Source: Xanthobacteraceae bacterium (GTDB taxonomy: Bacteria > Pseudomonadota > Alphaproteobacteria > Rhizobiales > Xanthobacteraceae). From it: a stretch of DNA of 52,867 nt. Below are positions 40,934 to 50,071 of this stretch, in pieces. The stretch lies in contig JAQSWY010000044.1 in NCBI GenBank assembly GCA_029266425.1, forward strand, positions 1-52,867, read 5' to 3'. The notes under the pieces were generated by a model. It searched no databases, was not told where the DNA came from, and saw only the letters and a list, made by a program, of their open reading frames with translations. A program made the translations under genes and the position numbers. Positions within the stretch are counted from its first letter, which is position 1; every line of letters starts with the position of its first letter.

Positions 40934-41146
40934 CTACGCCTCGGACGCTACCCGCTTCCGCCACAGCTGGAAGCCATCCTTCTCCACCGCCTTCTCTACG
41001 GCGGCACGGTTGACGCGCGTCAGGCGCGCCTCGCTGCCCCCGGTGGCGCGCCACGGACCGTGGCGCTCCGGGAGATGGCTTCCCGTAGCGTCGCTGGCAA
41101 AGGCGAATAGGCCCTCGCGGGTCTCAGATTCAAACGTGTAGATCAC
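40934..41146 (-). CDS. Small protein, unknown function
   Basis: 70 residues from a GTG start: VIYTFESETREGLFAFASDA, then GSHLPERHGPWRATGG and a helical end FQLWRKRVASEA. The pattern (YTFES, GPW, a C-terminal FQLWR) recalls short conserved proteins of Hyphomicrobiales, but I cannot name the family. AAGGCC lies 7 nt upstream of the start. Divergent from the small gene at 41277. Confidence 0.6.
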   Translation of the reverse strand: MIYTFESETREGLFAFASDATGSHLPERHGPWRATGGSEARLTRVNRAAVEKAVEKDGFQLWRKRVASEA

Positions 41147-41276
41147 GGTCGCAGGCCTTTCGATTGAGTTCGCATCGCATCGGCAACGCGTCAGTAATTC
41201 ATCCGCCAGCCACCTCGTTAGATAATTATCATAAAATAAAATTCCAGGCGACGGAAACCGCGTATAAGCTCTCGAT

Positions 41277-41471
41277 ATGAGAACCCATAAATTCAGAGCC
41301 GGGCAACTGGTCCATTTCGACCGCGGTTTCGTGTTCGCGGCCGACGGAGAATATGAAATTGTCCGACCTCTACCGGTCGAGGACGGAAGCCCGGCGTACC
41401 GGATCAAGAGCAAGAAGGAAGCGTACGAGCGGGTCGCACGCGAAGACCAGCTCTCGCCGTCCGGCGAGTGA
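41277..41471 (+). CDS. Small conserved protein, unknown function
   Basis: 64 residues, MRTHKFRAGQLVHFDRGFVF onwards. It reads like a small beta-barrel (GQLVHF, GEYEIVRPLP, PAYRIKSKKEAYERVARED), similar to short proteins that are widespread in Hyphomicrobiales. The AT-rich 130 bp upstream is shared with the divergent gene. Confidence 0.72.
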   Translation: MRTHKFRAGQLVHFDRGFVFAADGEYEIVRPLPVEDGSPAYRIKSKKEAYERVAREDQLSPSGE

Positions 41472-41877
41472 CGCCCTTCGGCGACGCATCCGAGACCCTC
41501 ATGGCCGGGACCCGGCATGACCTGGACTGGCGCTGAGCGAAGCCGAAAGCCTTGGTGGCAGTGCAGGAATTAATGGCGTTGCGCCTATATTTTTCCGCCG
41601 GTTGACAATCACCCGCCCACCATTTCCATGTTTCCGGCGCGCTGGACGGGTTGTCGCAGCACAAATCCAACTGCTCGCTACGTGATACGAGATCGAATTG
41701 TCGCCGATATTTTCTGCCGTGAACCCGGGAAGATTCAGGCGCAGCAATTTTTTCAGAGGAATTACTTTCGAGCAGAAACGTGCTACAGGACCGGTTTCGC
41801 CCCGCGCCGTTCCGGCGCCGTCACCAGCGCCTGCGGCCGCGTTTCGTCTCCGCCGCGGGCATCAGATCGGATACGTT
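41472..41877 (+). other. 406-bp gap upstream of rpsU without a recognisable gene
   Basis: It holds a short CATGGCCGGGACCCGGCATG palindrome near 41500 (a decayed family A arm). It also holds TTGACA at 41602 and AT-rich patches near 41705-41765 that could contain the rpsU promoter. No RNA gene recognised. Confidence 0.5.
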
Positions 41878-42153
41878 TTGCAGGTTCTCGTCCGCGACAA
41901 CAATGTCGACCAAGCCATGCGCGTGCTGAAGAAGAAGATGCAGCGCGAAGGCCTGTTCCGTGAAATGAAGGCGCGCCGCGCCTATGAGAAGCCCTCCGAG
42001 CGCAAGACCCGCGAGAAGGCGGAGGCGGTGCGCCGCGCCCGCAAGCTGGCGCGCAAGCAGGCGCAGCGCGAAGGCCTGCTGCCGGCACCCAAGAAGAAGC
42101 CGCTCGATGCCAAGCCGCGTCCCGGCGCGCTGACATCCGCGCCTCCGCGCTGA
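41878..42153 (+). CDS. rpsU: 30S ribosomal protein S21 (TTG start)
   Basis: 91 residues. LQVLVRDNNVDQAMRVLKKK and MQREGLFREMKARRAYEKPS are the S21 fold, followed by a basic Lys/Arg/Pro-rich tail as in alphaproteobacteria. The family begins MQVLVRDNNVDQA, so the start must be the TTG at 41878; no ATG or GTG fits. The frame stays open upstream with unrelated sequence. Convergent with the ETF-QO gene. Confidence 0.93.
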   Translation: MQVLVRDNNVDQAMRVLKKKMQREGLFREMKARRAYEKPSERKTREKAEAVRRARKLARKQAQREGLLPAPKKKPLDAKPRPGALTSAPPR

Positions 42154-42183
42154 ATCCAATCCCGCGAGGCGGGCGGAACTCGT

Positions 42184-43869
42184 TCACATGTTCGGATAGT
42201 TCGGCCCGCCGCCGCCTTCCGGCGTCACCCAGTCGATGTTCTGGTTGGGGTCCTTGATGTCGCAGGTCTTGCAGTGGACGCAGTTCTGCGCGTTGATGAC
42301 GTAACGCGCATCGGTTCGGCGCGCAGCGCCTGATCCCGCGCCCTCCTCCACCCACTCATAGACCCCCGCCGGGCAATAGCGCGCCGAGGGCCCGGCATAG
42401 ATGTCGTGCTCCGACGCCTTCTGCAGCGCCATGTCCTTCACCTTTAGGTGGACCGGCTGGTCCTCCTCATGATTGGTGTTGGACAGGAACACCGAAGACA
42501 GCCGGTCGAAGGAGACGACGCCGTCGGGCTTCGGATAGGCGATCGGCCTTGATTCATTAGCCGGCTTCAGCGTGGCGGAATCCGGCTTGCCATGCTTGAG
42601 CGTGCCGAAGGGCGAGACGCCGAACAGCGTGTTGCACCACATGTCGAGCCCGCCCGCCGCAATGCCGACATAGCTGCCCAACTTCGACCAGAGTGGCTTG
42701 GCGTTGCGCACCTTCCACAGATCGCGGCCGATGTCGGACGTGCGCCACGCCGCCTCATAGGCGGCGAGCTCGTCATGCGCGCGGCCCTCGCCCAGCGCCG
42801 CAGCGAGATGCTCGGCGGCGAGCATGCCGGAGAGCACGGCGTTGTGGCTGCCCTTGATGCGCGGCACATTGACGAAGCCCGCTGCGCAGCCGATCAGCGC
42901 GCCGCCCGGAAAGGCGAGCTTCGGCACCGACTGGTAGCCGCCCTCGGTGATCGCCCGCGCGCCGTAGGCTAGGCGCTTGCCTCCCTCGAAGGTGGGGCGG
43001 ATCATCGGATGGGTCTTGAAGCGCTGGAATTCCTCGAACGGCGCGACATAGGGATTGGCGTAGTTGAGGTGGACGACGAAGCCGACCACCGCCAGCCCAT
43101 CCTCCAGGTGATAGAGGAAGGAGCCGCCGCCGGTGGCATTGTCCAGCGGCCAGCCGAAGGAGTGCGCTACCCGCCCGGGATGATGCCGGTCCGGCGCCAA
43201 TTGCCAGAGCTCCTTCAGGCCGATGCCGTACTTCTGCGGCTCGCGGTCCTTGTCGAGCCCGAACCGGGCGATGAGCTGCTTGGACAGGCTCCCGCGCGCG
43301 CCCTCGGCGAACAGCGTATAGCGGCCACGCAACTCCATGCCGCGGGTGTAGCGGTCGGTGATTTCGCCATCGCGGCCGATGCCCATGTCGCCGGTAGCGA
43401 TGCCGAGAACCGCGCCGTCCTCGCCATAGAGCACCTCGGCAGCGGCAAATCCCGGATAGATCTCGACGCCGAGCGCCTCGGCCTTGCCGGCGAGCCAGCG
43501 GCACACATTGCCGAGCGAGCCGATATAATTGCCATGATTGCTCATGAGCGGCGGCATCAGCGCGTTCGGCAGACGCACGCCGCCGGCCGCGCCGAGCAGA
43601 TAGAAGCGATCGTCGGTGACCGGGGTCTTCAGGGGCGGATCGGGATCCTCGCGCCAGTCCGGGAGCAGCCGGTCAAGGCCGATCGGGTCGATGACGGCGC
43701 CGGAAAGGATATGGGCGCCGACCTCGGAACCCTTCTCCACCACGACGACGGAGAGCGCCTCGTCGAGTTGCTTCAGCCGGATCGCCGCCGCCAGGCCCGC
43801 CGGCCCGGCGCCGACGATGACGACGTCATAGTCCATGCTCTCGCGTTCCGGCAGCTCGACCTCGCTCAT
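42184..43869 (-). CDS. Electron transfer flavoprotein-ubiquinone oxidoreductase
   Basis: Passes electrons from ETF to ubiquinone at the inner membrane during fatty-acid and amino-acid oxidation. The 561-residue protein has the FAD loop VIVGAGPAGLAAAIRLKQL at about residues 16-34. GAHILSGAVIDPIGLDRLLP follows, then the C-terminal [4Fe-4S] cluster with one Cys in ARYCPAGVYEW and three in NCVHCKTCDIKDPNQNIDW. The start at 43869 has GGAAGGGG upstream. Divergent from the uracil-DNA glycosylase gene. Confidence 0.95.
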   Translation of the reverse strand: MSEVELPERESMDYDVVIVGAGPAGLAAAIRLKQLDEALSVVVVEKGSEVGAHILSGAVIDPIGLDRLLPDWREDPDPPLKTPVTDDRFYLLGAAGGVRLPNALMPPLMSNHGNYIGSLGNVCRWLAGKAEALGVEIYPGFAAAEVLYGEDGAVLGIATGDMGIGRDGEITDRYTRGMELRGRYTLFAEGARGSLSKQLIARFGLDKDREPQKYGIGLKELWQLAPDRHHPGRVAHSFGWPLDNATGGGSFLYHLEDGLAVVGFVVHLNYANPYVAPFEEFQRFKTHPMIRPTFEGGKRLAYGARAITEGGYQSVPKLAFPGGALIGCAAGFVNVPRIKGSHNAVLSGMLAAEHLAAALGEGRAHDELAAYEAAWRTSDIGRDLWKVRNAKPLWSKLGSYVGIAAGGLDMWCNTLFGVSPFGTLKHGKPDSATLKPANESRPIAYPKPDGVVSFDRLSSVFLSNTNHEEDQPVHLKVKDMALQKASEHDIYAGPSARYCPAGVYEWVEEGAGSGAARRTDARYVINAQNCVHCKTCDIKDPNQNIDWVTPEGGGGPNYPNM

Positions 43870-43976
43870 GATCCCCTTCCAGTGCGGCATGCATGTTGAT
43901 TGGACTTCTTCCACGCTTGCCGCGCCGTGACAACCATCCTCCTGCGCGGGGCTGGCAACAATGCTATGATGGCATC

Positions 43977-44867
43977 ATGCCGTTGAACGAACTCGATATT
44001 TTCGCGGATATCCTGGCCTTCCATGTGGAAGCCGGGATCGATGTCGCGCTTGGTGAGGCGCCGGTCGACCGCTTCAAAGAGAGCGCGGCCGAGGCGAGCG
44101 CCCGCGCCGCGACGCGCCCGGCGCCGGCGGTGCCGGCGGCGCGGCCGGCGCCCGCTTCCCCGCCCCGCCCGGTGTCCGAGCCTCGCCGCGCTGCACCGGC
44201 CCAGCCGGCGGCGCCGGCGATGAACATGGCCGCGCCGCCGCCGCCCGATGTCGCGACGGTGGAGGCCCGCGATGCGGCGCTGAGCGCGCCGACACTTGAA
44301 GCGCTGCGCGCCATTGTGGAGGGTTTCGACGGCTGCCCGTTGAAGCACACGGCGACGCGGCTGGTCTTCTCCGATGGCAACCCGCTGGCGCGGCTGATGT
44401 TCGTCGGCGAGGCCCCCGGGCGCGATGAGGATATCGAGGGCAAGCCCTTCGTCGGGCGCTCCGGCAAGCTGCTCGACCGGATGATGGCGGCGATCGGGCT
44501 CGACCGCACGGGCGCCTATATCGCCAATGTCGTGCCCTGGCGCCCGCCGGGCAACCGCACCCCGACCCCGCAGGAGACCGCGATCTGCCTGCCCTTCATC
44601 CGCCGGCAGATCGAGCTCGCGAACCCCGACATCCTCGTCTGCCTCGGCGGCCCTTCGGCGCAGACGCTGCTCGGGATCAAGGACGGCATCACCAAGGCGC
44701 GCGGGCGCTGGGTGGAGTACGAGACCGGCACCCGCACGATACCCGCTCTCGCCACCTTCCACCCGGCGTACCTGCTGCGCACCCCGCTCGGCAAGCGCAT
44801 GGCGTGGCGGGACTTCCTCGCGATCTCGAAGGCACTCGGCGAGTTGCCGCGAACCACGTCATCCTGA
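43977..44867 (+). CDS. Uracil-DNA glycosylase, family 4-like
   Basis: A 296-residue protein. A helical N-terminus (residues 1-35) is followed by a long Ala/Pro-rich linker (about 36-90) and the glycosylase domain. Catalytic motifs are FVGEAPGRDEDIEGKPFVGR, the loop PWRPPGNRTPTPQE and FHPAYLLRTP with the conserved His. Two of the four iron-sulfur ligand positions of classical family 4 enzymes are not Cys (CPLKHTA and VVPWRPP). From memory many alphaproteobacterial members look this way. Role: removal of uracil from DNA. Confidence 0.88.
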   Translation: MPLNELDIFADILAFHVEAGIDVALGEAPVDRFKESAAEASARAATRPAPAVPAARPAPASPPRPVSEPRRAAPAQPAAPAMNMAAPPPPDVATVEARDAALSAPTLEALRAIVEGFDGCPLKHTATRLVFSDGNPLARLMFVGEAPGRDEDIEGKPFVGRSGKLLDRMMAAIGLDRTGAYIANVVPWRPPGNRTPTPQETAICLPFIRRQIELANPDILVCLGGPSAQTLLGIKDGITKARGRWVEYETGTRTIPALATFHPAYLLRTPLGKRMAWRDFLAISKALGELPRTTSS

Positions 44868-44894
44868 GTGACTGATCACCAAATCCCAACCAGT

Positions 44895-44981
44895 CCTCAT
44901 CCCCGGACTTGACCCGGAGATCCAGCCACGCCGCAGGTACCCCGTCCAAGTCTGGGTCCCCGGGTCAAGCCGGGGATGAGG
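44895..44981. repeat. Long palindrome related to family A
   Basis: CCTCATCCCCGGACTTGACC at 44895 and GGTCAAGCCGGGGATGAGG ending at 44981. It lies just after the glycosylase gene and may act as its terminator. The remaining gap up to cydA (44982-45244) holds a possible FNR/FixK-type site but no gene. Confidence 0.85.
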
Positions 44982-45131
44982 GTGCAAAAGGATGGTTCGC
45001 TTCACCTCAATCGTGTTTTGAGTCGGCCTTCTCGCCGAATGCGAGCAAGACCCGCCAAAACGCCGCATCGGCCAAACCGTCGCGCGGCATGCCGCCGCCG
45101 CGACGCTGCGCGCGCGGATACCGTCGCTTAT

Positions 45132-45145
45132 TTGGGCTAGGTCAA
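45132..45145 (+). promoter_or_regulatory. Possible FNR/FixK-type box upstream of cydAB
   Basis: TTGGG-CTAG-GTCAA keeps the TTG and CAA outer triplets and the spacing of the TTGAT-N4-ATCAA consensus but deviates in the inner bases. It is 100 bp before the cydA start. Oxygen-dependent control of a bd oxidase would make sense; the match is weak. Confidence 0.35.
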
Positions 45146-45244
45146 TTCCATACTGCGATCCGGAAGCGTAGATTTGGGTTCGCAAAATTCGGGATCGCAG
45201 ATTTTCCTGCGCCACGTGCGCATCGCAGGGCATCGGGGGAGACG

Positions 45245-46660
45245 ATGGACTTAGATCCGCTTCTTCTGGCACGCATCCAATTCGCCTTCACCATCTCCTT
45301 CCACATCATCTTTCCCAGCTTCACCATAGGTCTCGCCGCCTATATCGCGACACTGGAAGTGCTGTGGCTCTGGACCAAGCAGGAACGCTACCACCGCATC
45401 GCGCGCTTCTTCACCAAGATATTCGCCGTCTCCTTCGCCATGGGCGTGGTGTCCGGCATCGTGCTTTCCTACCAGTTCGGCACCAATTGGAGCCATTTCT
45501 CCCGGGTCGTCGGCAATGTGGTCGGGCCGCTGATCGGCTACGAGGTGCTGACCGCCTTCTTCCTGGAGGCGACCTTCCTCGGCATCATGCTGTTCGGCTG
45601 GAACCGGGTGCCCAAGGGCCTGCACGTCTTCGCCTCCATCGCGGTGGCGGTAGGCACCACCATGTCGGCCTTCTGGATCCTCTCGGCCAATAGCTGGATG
45701 CAGACCCCGGCCGGCTACGCCATGGTCGACGGCGTTGCTCATCCCACCGACTGGCTCCAGGCGATCTTCAATCCGAGCTTCCCCTATCGCCTCGCCCATA
45801 TGGTGACGGCCTGCTACCTCACCACTGCCCTCGTGGTGCTGGCGGTCGGCGCACGCTACCTCGTCGCCGGACGCTTCCCGGAGGACGGGCGCACCATGAT
45901 GCGCATGGCCATCGGGCTGATCGCCATCTTCGCGCCGATCCAGGCCCTCATCGGCGACCAGCACGGGCTGAACACGCTGGAGCACCAGCCGGCCAAGATC
46001 GCCGCCATCGAGGCGCACTGGGGCGGGGAGAATGCGGCGCCGGACGCCGGCGTGCCGCTGGTGCTGTTCGCCATTCCCAACGAGAAGGAAGAGCGCAACG
46101 ACTACCAGATCGCCATCCCCCGGCTCGGCAGCCTGATCCTGACCCACAGCCTCACCGGCACCTTCAAGGGGCTGAAGGACTTCGCGGCGAACGACCGGCC
46201 GCCGGTGGCCGTGCCGTTCTTCGCCTTCCGCGTCATGGTCGGCATCGGCTTGTTGATGATCGCGATCGGCTGGGTCGGCGCCTTCCTGCTGTGGCGCCGG
46301 CGCCTGTTCGAGACCGACTGGTATCTATGGCCGACGCAGTTCGTCTGGCCGCTCGGCTTCATCGCCGTCCTCTCGGGCTGGTTCGTCACCGAGGTCGGCC
46401 GCCAGCCCTGGATCGCAACAGGGATATTGCGCACCGTCGATGCCGCCTCGCCGGTGACCGGCTGGCAGGTGGCGACGACGCTGGCGCTGTTCGTCCTGGT
46501 CTACGGCATCGTGTTCTCGATGGGCATCTATTACATCAACCGCCTGATCGTGAAGGGCCCGCAGGGCGCCGCCATCGAGACGCCGGACAACCTGCCGAGC
46601 CGACCGCTCTCCGCCGCGAGCGATGCCGCCCGCGACGCCATCGCAACGCCGGGGCAGTGA
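45245..46660 (+). CDS. cydA: Cytochrome bd-type quinol oxidase subunit I
   Basis: Catalytic subunit carrying hemes b558, b595 and d; oxidises quinol and reduces O2 without proton pumping. The 471-residue polytopic protein starts MDLDPLLLARIQFAFTISFH (the heme-ligand His is in SFHIIF) and contains the quinol-loop signature TEVGRQPW near residue 390. The length implies a short Q-loop, as in the cyanide-insensitive CioA subgroup. GGGGGAGACG precedes the ATG. cydB follows after 3 bp. Confidence 0.95.
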   Translation: MDLDPLLLARIQFAFTISFHIIFPSFTIGLAAYIATLEVLWLWTKQERYHRIARFFTKIFAVSFAMGVVSGIVLSYQFGTNWSHFSRVVGNVVGPLIGYEVLTAFFLEATFLGIMLFGWNRVPKGLHVFASIAVAVGTTMSAFWILSANSWMQTPAGYAMVDGVAHPTDWLQAIFNPSFPYRLAHMVTACYLTTALVVLAVGARYLVAGRFPEDGRTMMRMAIGLIAIFAPIQALIGDQHGLNTLEHQPAKIAAIEAHWGGENAAPDAGVPLVLFAIPNEKEERNDYQIAIPRLGSLILTHSLTGTFKGLKDFAANDRPPVAVPFFAFRVMVGIGLLMIAIGWVGAFLLWRRRLFETDWYLWPTQFVWPLGFIAVLSGWFVTEVGRQPWIATGILRTVDAASPVTGWQVATTLALFVLVYGIVFSMGIYYINRLIVKGPQGAAIETPDNLPSRPLSAASDAARDAIATPGQ

Positions 46661-46663
46661 GCC

Positions 46664-47689
46664 ATGGAAACCGTCTCTGCAGGAATGGCGTGGTATCTGC
46701 CGGTGATCTGGGCGCTGCTGCTCGCGCTCGCCATCGCCATGTATGTGATACTGGACGGCTTCGATCTCGGGCTCGGCATCCTCTTCCCGTTCGCCAAGGA
46801 CGAGCGGGAAAAGGACCAGATGATGAACTCGGTCGCCCCGTTCTGGGACGGCAACGAGACCTGGCTCGTCCTCGGCGGCGGCGGTCTATTGGTCGCCTTT
46901 CCGCTGGCCTATTCGGTGGTGATGCCGGCACTCTATCTTCCGGTCATCTTCATGCTGCTGGCTCTGGTGTTCCGCGGCGTCGCCTTCGAGTTCCGCTGGG
47001 TGGCGGATACCAGCCGATTCCTCTGGAATCTCGCCTTTGCCGGCGGCTCGACGCTCGCGGCCTTCTTCCAGGGCGTGCTGCTGGGCGGCTTCGTGCAGGG
47101 CATGAAGGTGGAGAACAACGCCTTCGCCGGCGGGCCGATGGACTGGGCGACGCCCTTCGCGCTGCTGTGCGGGCTCGGCGTCGTCGCCGGCTATGCGCTG
47201 CTCGGCGCGGTGTGGCTGGTCATGAAGACCGACGGCGAGGTGGCGCGCCGCGCCCGGGCCCATGCCAGGACGCTGCTCCCGGTGGTGCTGATCTTCATGG
47301 GGATCGTCAGCCTGTGGACGCCGCTTGCCATACCGCGCATCGCCGAGCGCTGGTTCACCACGCCGAACCTGTTCTATCTGGCGCCGGTGCCGATCATCAC
47401 CCTCGTCCTCGCCTGGTTCGTCTGGCGCTGGCTGGACCGGGGCCATGAGTACCTGCCGTTCTTTGGCGTGATCGGGCTGTTCCTGCTCGGCTATCTCGGC
47501 ATCGGCATCTCGATCTTCCCCTATCTGGTGCCGCCCGCCCTCACCGTGTGGGAGACCGCGGCGGCGCCCGCGAGCCAGATCTTCATGCTGATCGGGGCGG
47601 TCTTCATCCTGCCGATCATCCTCGCCTATGTCGCCTTCGTGTACTGGATCTTCCGCGGCAAGGTGCGTGAGGGCGAAGGCTATCACTGA
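46664..47689 (+). CDS. cydB: Cytochrome bd-type quinol oxidase subunit II
   Basis: A 341-residue membrane subunit with YVILDGFDLGLGILFPFAKD and PFWDGNETWLVLGGGGLLVA, the invariant CydB blocks, and about eight or nine helices. It is cotranscribed with cydA. No cydX-like peptide or cydDC genes follow. Its last 7 bp overlap the convergent gene. Confidence 0.95.
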   Translation: METVSAGMAWYLPVIWALLLALAIAMYVILDGFDLGLGILFPFAKDEREKDQMMNSVAPFWDGNETWLVLGGGGLLVAFPLAYSVVMPALYLPVIFMLLALVFRGVAFEFRWVADTSRFLWNLAFAGGSTLAAFFQGVLLGGFVQGMKVENNAFAGGPMDWATPFALLCGLGVVAGYALLGAVWLVMKTDGEVARRARAHARTLLPVVLIFMGIVSLWTPLAIPRIAERWFTTPNLFYLAPVPIITLVLAWFVWRWLDRGHEYLPFFGVIGLFLLGYLGIGISIFPYLVPPALTVWETAAAPASQIFMLIGAVFILPIILAYVAFVYWIFRGKVREGEGYH

Positions 47690-49257
47690 GCCGGCGGCAC
47701 TGCCGGCGGCGGCACCATGGGCGGCTCGGGAGTAGCGGGTGCTGGCGCTGGCGCTGGCGCCGGTGCCGGCGCGGGTGGCTGAGGCGGTACCACGGCCCAG
47801 CCGACGCGCACCGGCTCGAGCTTGCCGGGGACCGCCCATTGCACCACCAGCGGCGCCTCCGGCCTGAGGCCCGGCCAGCGCGAGCGGATGTCGAAGGGCG
47901 GATCGCCGCTCGGATCGGTGATGCTCCACACCACCACCACGCCGTCGCGCGCGACTTCGTCGGCACCGATCCAGGGCGCGCGCGCCGAATCCCCGCCGGG
48001 CATCACGGTCGGCCGTGCCGGGCTCGCCAGCGCGATCGCCCCGGCGAGGAAGAGGTCGCCGGCGATGATCCGCGGCGGCATGCCGGTGCGGCGCGTGGCG
48101 ATCTCGGTCAAGGGCCGGGCAATCGCCGCGGCCGGGAAGTTTACGTCCTCGCCCACCGGGCGCAGATGCGGGGCGGCCCAAACCGTGACGGCGGCGACGA
48201 TCGGCGGCGCCAGCAGGCAGGCGAGCCAGAGCAGCGCCACCAGAGCATGCCGGTGCAGCCCGGCTCGCTCGCCGCGCAGCGACACCAGCCAGAGCGCGAA
48301 GGCGGCCACCGCGGTCACGCCCCAGAGCGAGAGGTTGGCGCCGAACATCGCCGGCACCACCAGGAACAGCAGCGGCCAGCCGGCGAGCGCCGAGAGGAAG
48401 GGCCGTGCGAAGGTCGGCAGGGGCGGGCGCAGCAGTTCCGGCACATCGCCGATATGGGAACGGTCGCCGACGGGGCCGGCGCAGAGCGCGATCAGCACGC
48501 CCGGCGCCAGCGCCACCACGGCGCTGATGGCGAGCGTGACCAGCGAGGCGGGCGCGAAGGCCGACCCGCGCAGCCCCTGCTCCAGCAGCACGAAACCCGC
48601 CCAGGCGATGAATGGCACCAGGAAGCTCAACGCCACCACGGCGGCACGTAGCCTTTCCGGCGCCTTGAGCGCGGCGCGCCCCTGCGGCGTCGTGAACAGC
48701 AGCACGGCCACCGCGACGACGCTTACCCAACCCGACCAGCCGGCGAACAGCGCGACCCCGGCCGCGGCCGCAAGCGCCGGCCAGGCCTCGGTCTCGGCCT
48801 CGCCGAGCACGCGCCAGGCCTCGCGCGTCAGCCACAGCGTCACCGGCAGGATCAGGCGGTCCGGCGCGAAGGGTGGCGCGGCGCTGCCCATGGCGAGCAT
48901 GGCGAGGAACAGCAATGCCGCAGCGGCGCCGAGGGTCGCCCCGAGCAAACGCCTGGCAATGTCAAAGGCGAGCCAGACCGATGCTATCGAGGCGACGGCG
49001 AACAGCAGGTAGACGGCGGTCATCCCCCCGGCGGTGAAGGCGAGGCCGACCAGCCACGCCGCCAGCGGGCCGCCGGCATCGGCCCCGGCGCGCCATTCGC
49101 GGGCATAGACCACATGCTCCAGGAGGAGCGCCGGCGGCGAATAGAAGAACAGCAGCGGCACCAGCGTCCAGAGCAGCGCGAACAGCACTGCGCAGGCGAG
49201 CACGGCAAAGGCCGGGCGGACCCGCAGCGCCTCGATCCACGGCGCGGACCACAGCAT
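47683..49257 (-). CDS. GT39-like polytopic membrane protein
   Basis: A 524-residue protein with about ten membrane helices in the first 390 residues (AVLACAVLFALLWTLVPLLF, VYAREWRAGADAGGPLAAWL). The pattern is that of PMT/ArnT-like glycosyltransferases, although I do not see a clear Asp-Glu catalytic pair. A periplasmic region follows (about 400-490), with a Pro/Ala-rich C-terminus (PAPAPAPAPAPATPEPP). Function uncertain; lipid-linked sugar transfer is inferred from the fold only. It lies 9 bp after rnhB on the same strand. Confidence 0.75.
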   Translation of the reverse strand: MLWSAPWIEALRVRPAFAVLACAVLFALLWTLVPLLFFYSPPALLLEHVVYAREWRAGADAGGPLAAWLVGLAFTAGGMTAVYLLFAVASIASVWLAFDIARRLLGATLGAAAALLFLAMLAMGSAAPPFAPDRLILPVTLWLTREAWRVLGEAETEAWPALAAAAGVALFAGWSGWVSVVAVAVLLFTTPQGRAALKAPERLRAAVVALSFLVPFIAWAGFVLLEQGLRGSAFAPASLVTLAISAVVALAPGVLIALCAGPVGDRSHIGDVPELLRPPLPTFARPFLSALAGWPLLFLVVPAMFGANLSLWGVTAVAAFALWLVSLRGERAGLHRHALVALLWLACLLAPPIVAAVTVWAAPHLRPVGEDVNFPAAAIARPLTEIATRRTGMPPRIIAGDLFLAGAIALASPARPTVMPGGDSARAPWIGADEVARDGVVVVWSITDPSGDPPFDIRSRWPGLRPEAPLVVQWAVPGKLEPVRVGWAVVPPQPPAPAPAPAPAPAPATPEPPMVPPPAVPPAQ

Positions 49258-49266
49258 CCGGTGCCC

Positions 49267-49923
49267 TCACTCCACCGCGTCGAGGCGGGCGCGCACCGGG
49301 GCGAAGGAGGTGCGGTGATGCCGGCAGACGCCGAGCCGCTCCAGCGCCTCCGCATGCTCCGGCGTGCCGTAGCCCATGTGGCGCTCGAAGCCATAGCCGG
49401 GATGGGCGAGGCCGAGCGAGGCCATCAGCCGGTCGCGTGTCACCTTGGCGACGATGGAGGCGGCGGCGATGGAGGCGATCAGCCCGTCGCCGCCGATGAT
49501 CGCGCGCGTGGTGCACGCGACCGCCGGGACGTCGCGCCCGTCCACCAGCAGCAGCCGCGGCTTCCTCGGCAGCGAGGCCGTGGCGCGGGCAAGCGCCCAG
49601 AGCGTCGCCTTGCGGATGTCGTGAACGTCGATGCGCGACGGCGGGGCAAAGGCGACCGCGACCTCGGCGGTGGCGCAGATGATGTCGAACAGCGCCTCGC
49701 GCTCCGGGGCGGTGAGCTTCTTGGAATCGTCCAGCCCATCCGGCACGCGCTCGGGATCGAGGATCACCGCGCACGCGACCACCGGCCCGGCCCAGGGACC
49801 GCGGCCGACCTCGTCGGCACCGGCAATGGGGGCCTCCCCAGCCGCCAGCGCTTCGCGTTCATAATCAAAATCAAGCCCTTGCCGCACGGCCCGTACCCGT
49901 CCTGCCCGTTTCCGTTCGGTCAT
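49267..49923 (-). CDS. rnhB: Ribonuclease HII
   Basis: Removes ribonucleotides from DNA and RNA primers. The 218-residue protein has the signature GADEVGRGPWAGPVVACAVI with the catalytic Asp-Glu, DDSKKLTAPEREALFD, a further Asp in LLLVDGRDVPA, and AASIVAKVTRDRLM. An N-terminal extension of about 25 residues is present. Upstream of the following GT39-like gene on the same strand. Confidence 0.96.
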   Translation of the reverse strand: MTERKRAGRVRAVRQGLDFDYEREALAAGEAPIAGADEVGRGPWAGPVVACAVILDPERVPDGLDDSKKLTAPEREALFDIICATAEVAVAFAPPSRIDVHDIRKATLWALARATASLPRKPRLLLVDGRDVPAVACTTRAIIGGDGLIASIAAASIVAKVTRDRLMASLGLAHPGYGFERHMGYGTPEHAEALERLGVCRHHRTSFAPVRARLDAVE

Positions 49924-50071
49924 GTCCGACTCAACGGCCTCCCCCAGCTTCCCTCACGCCAAAGTGCGTCCCATGGCGGGCGGATGCAACAGCGATGGGT
50001 TAGGCCATCTTGATGACGCCCCGATGGGCGCGGAACAGGTTCAGCGACGCCGGCGATGCGGGAGCGACGCG

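Noticed and set aside
47560..47700. A cydX-like small subunit after cydB
   Set aside because: The convergent gene begins inside the cydB end, and no short hydrophobic reading frame follows on the plus strand.
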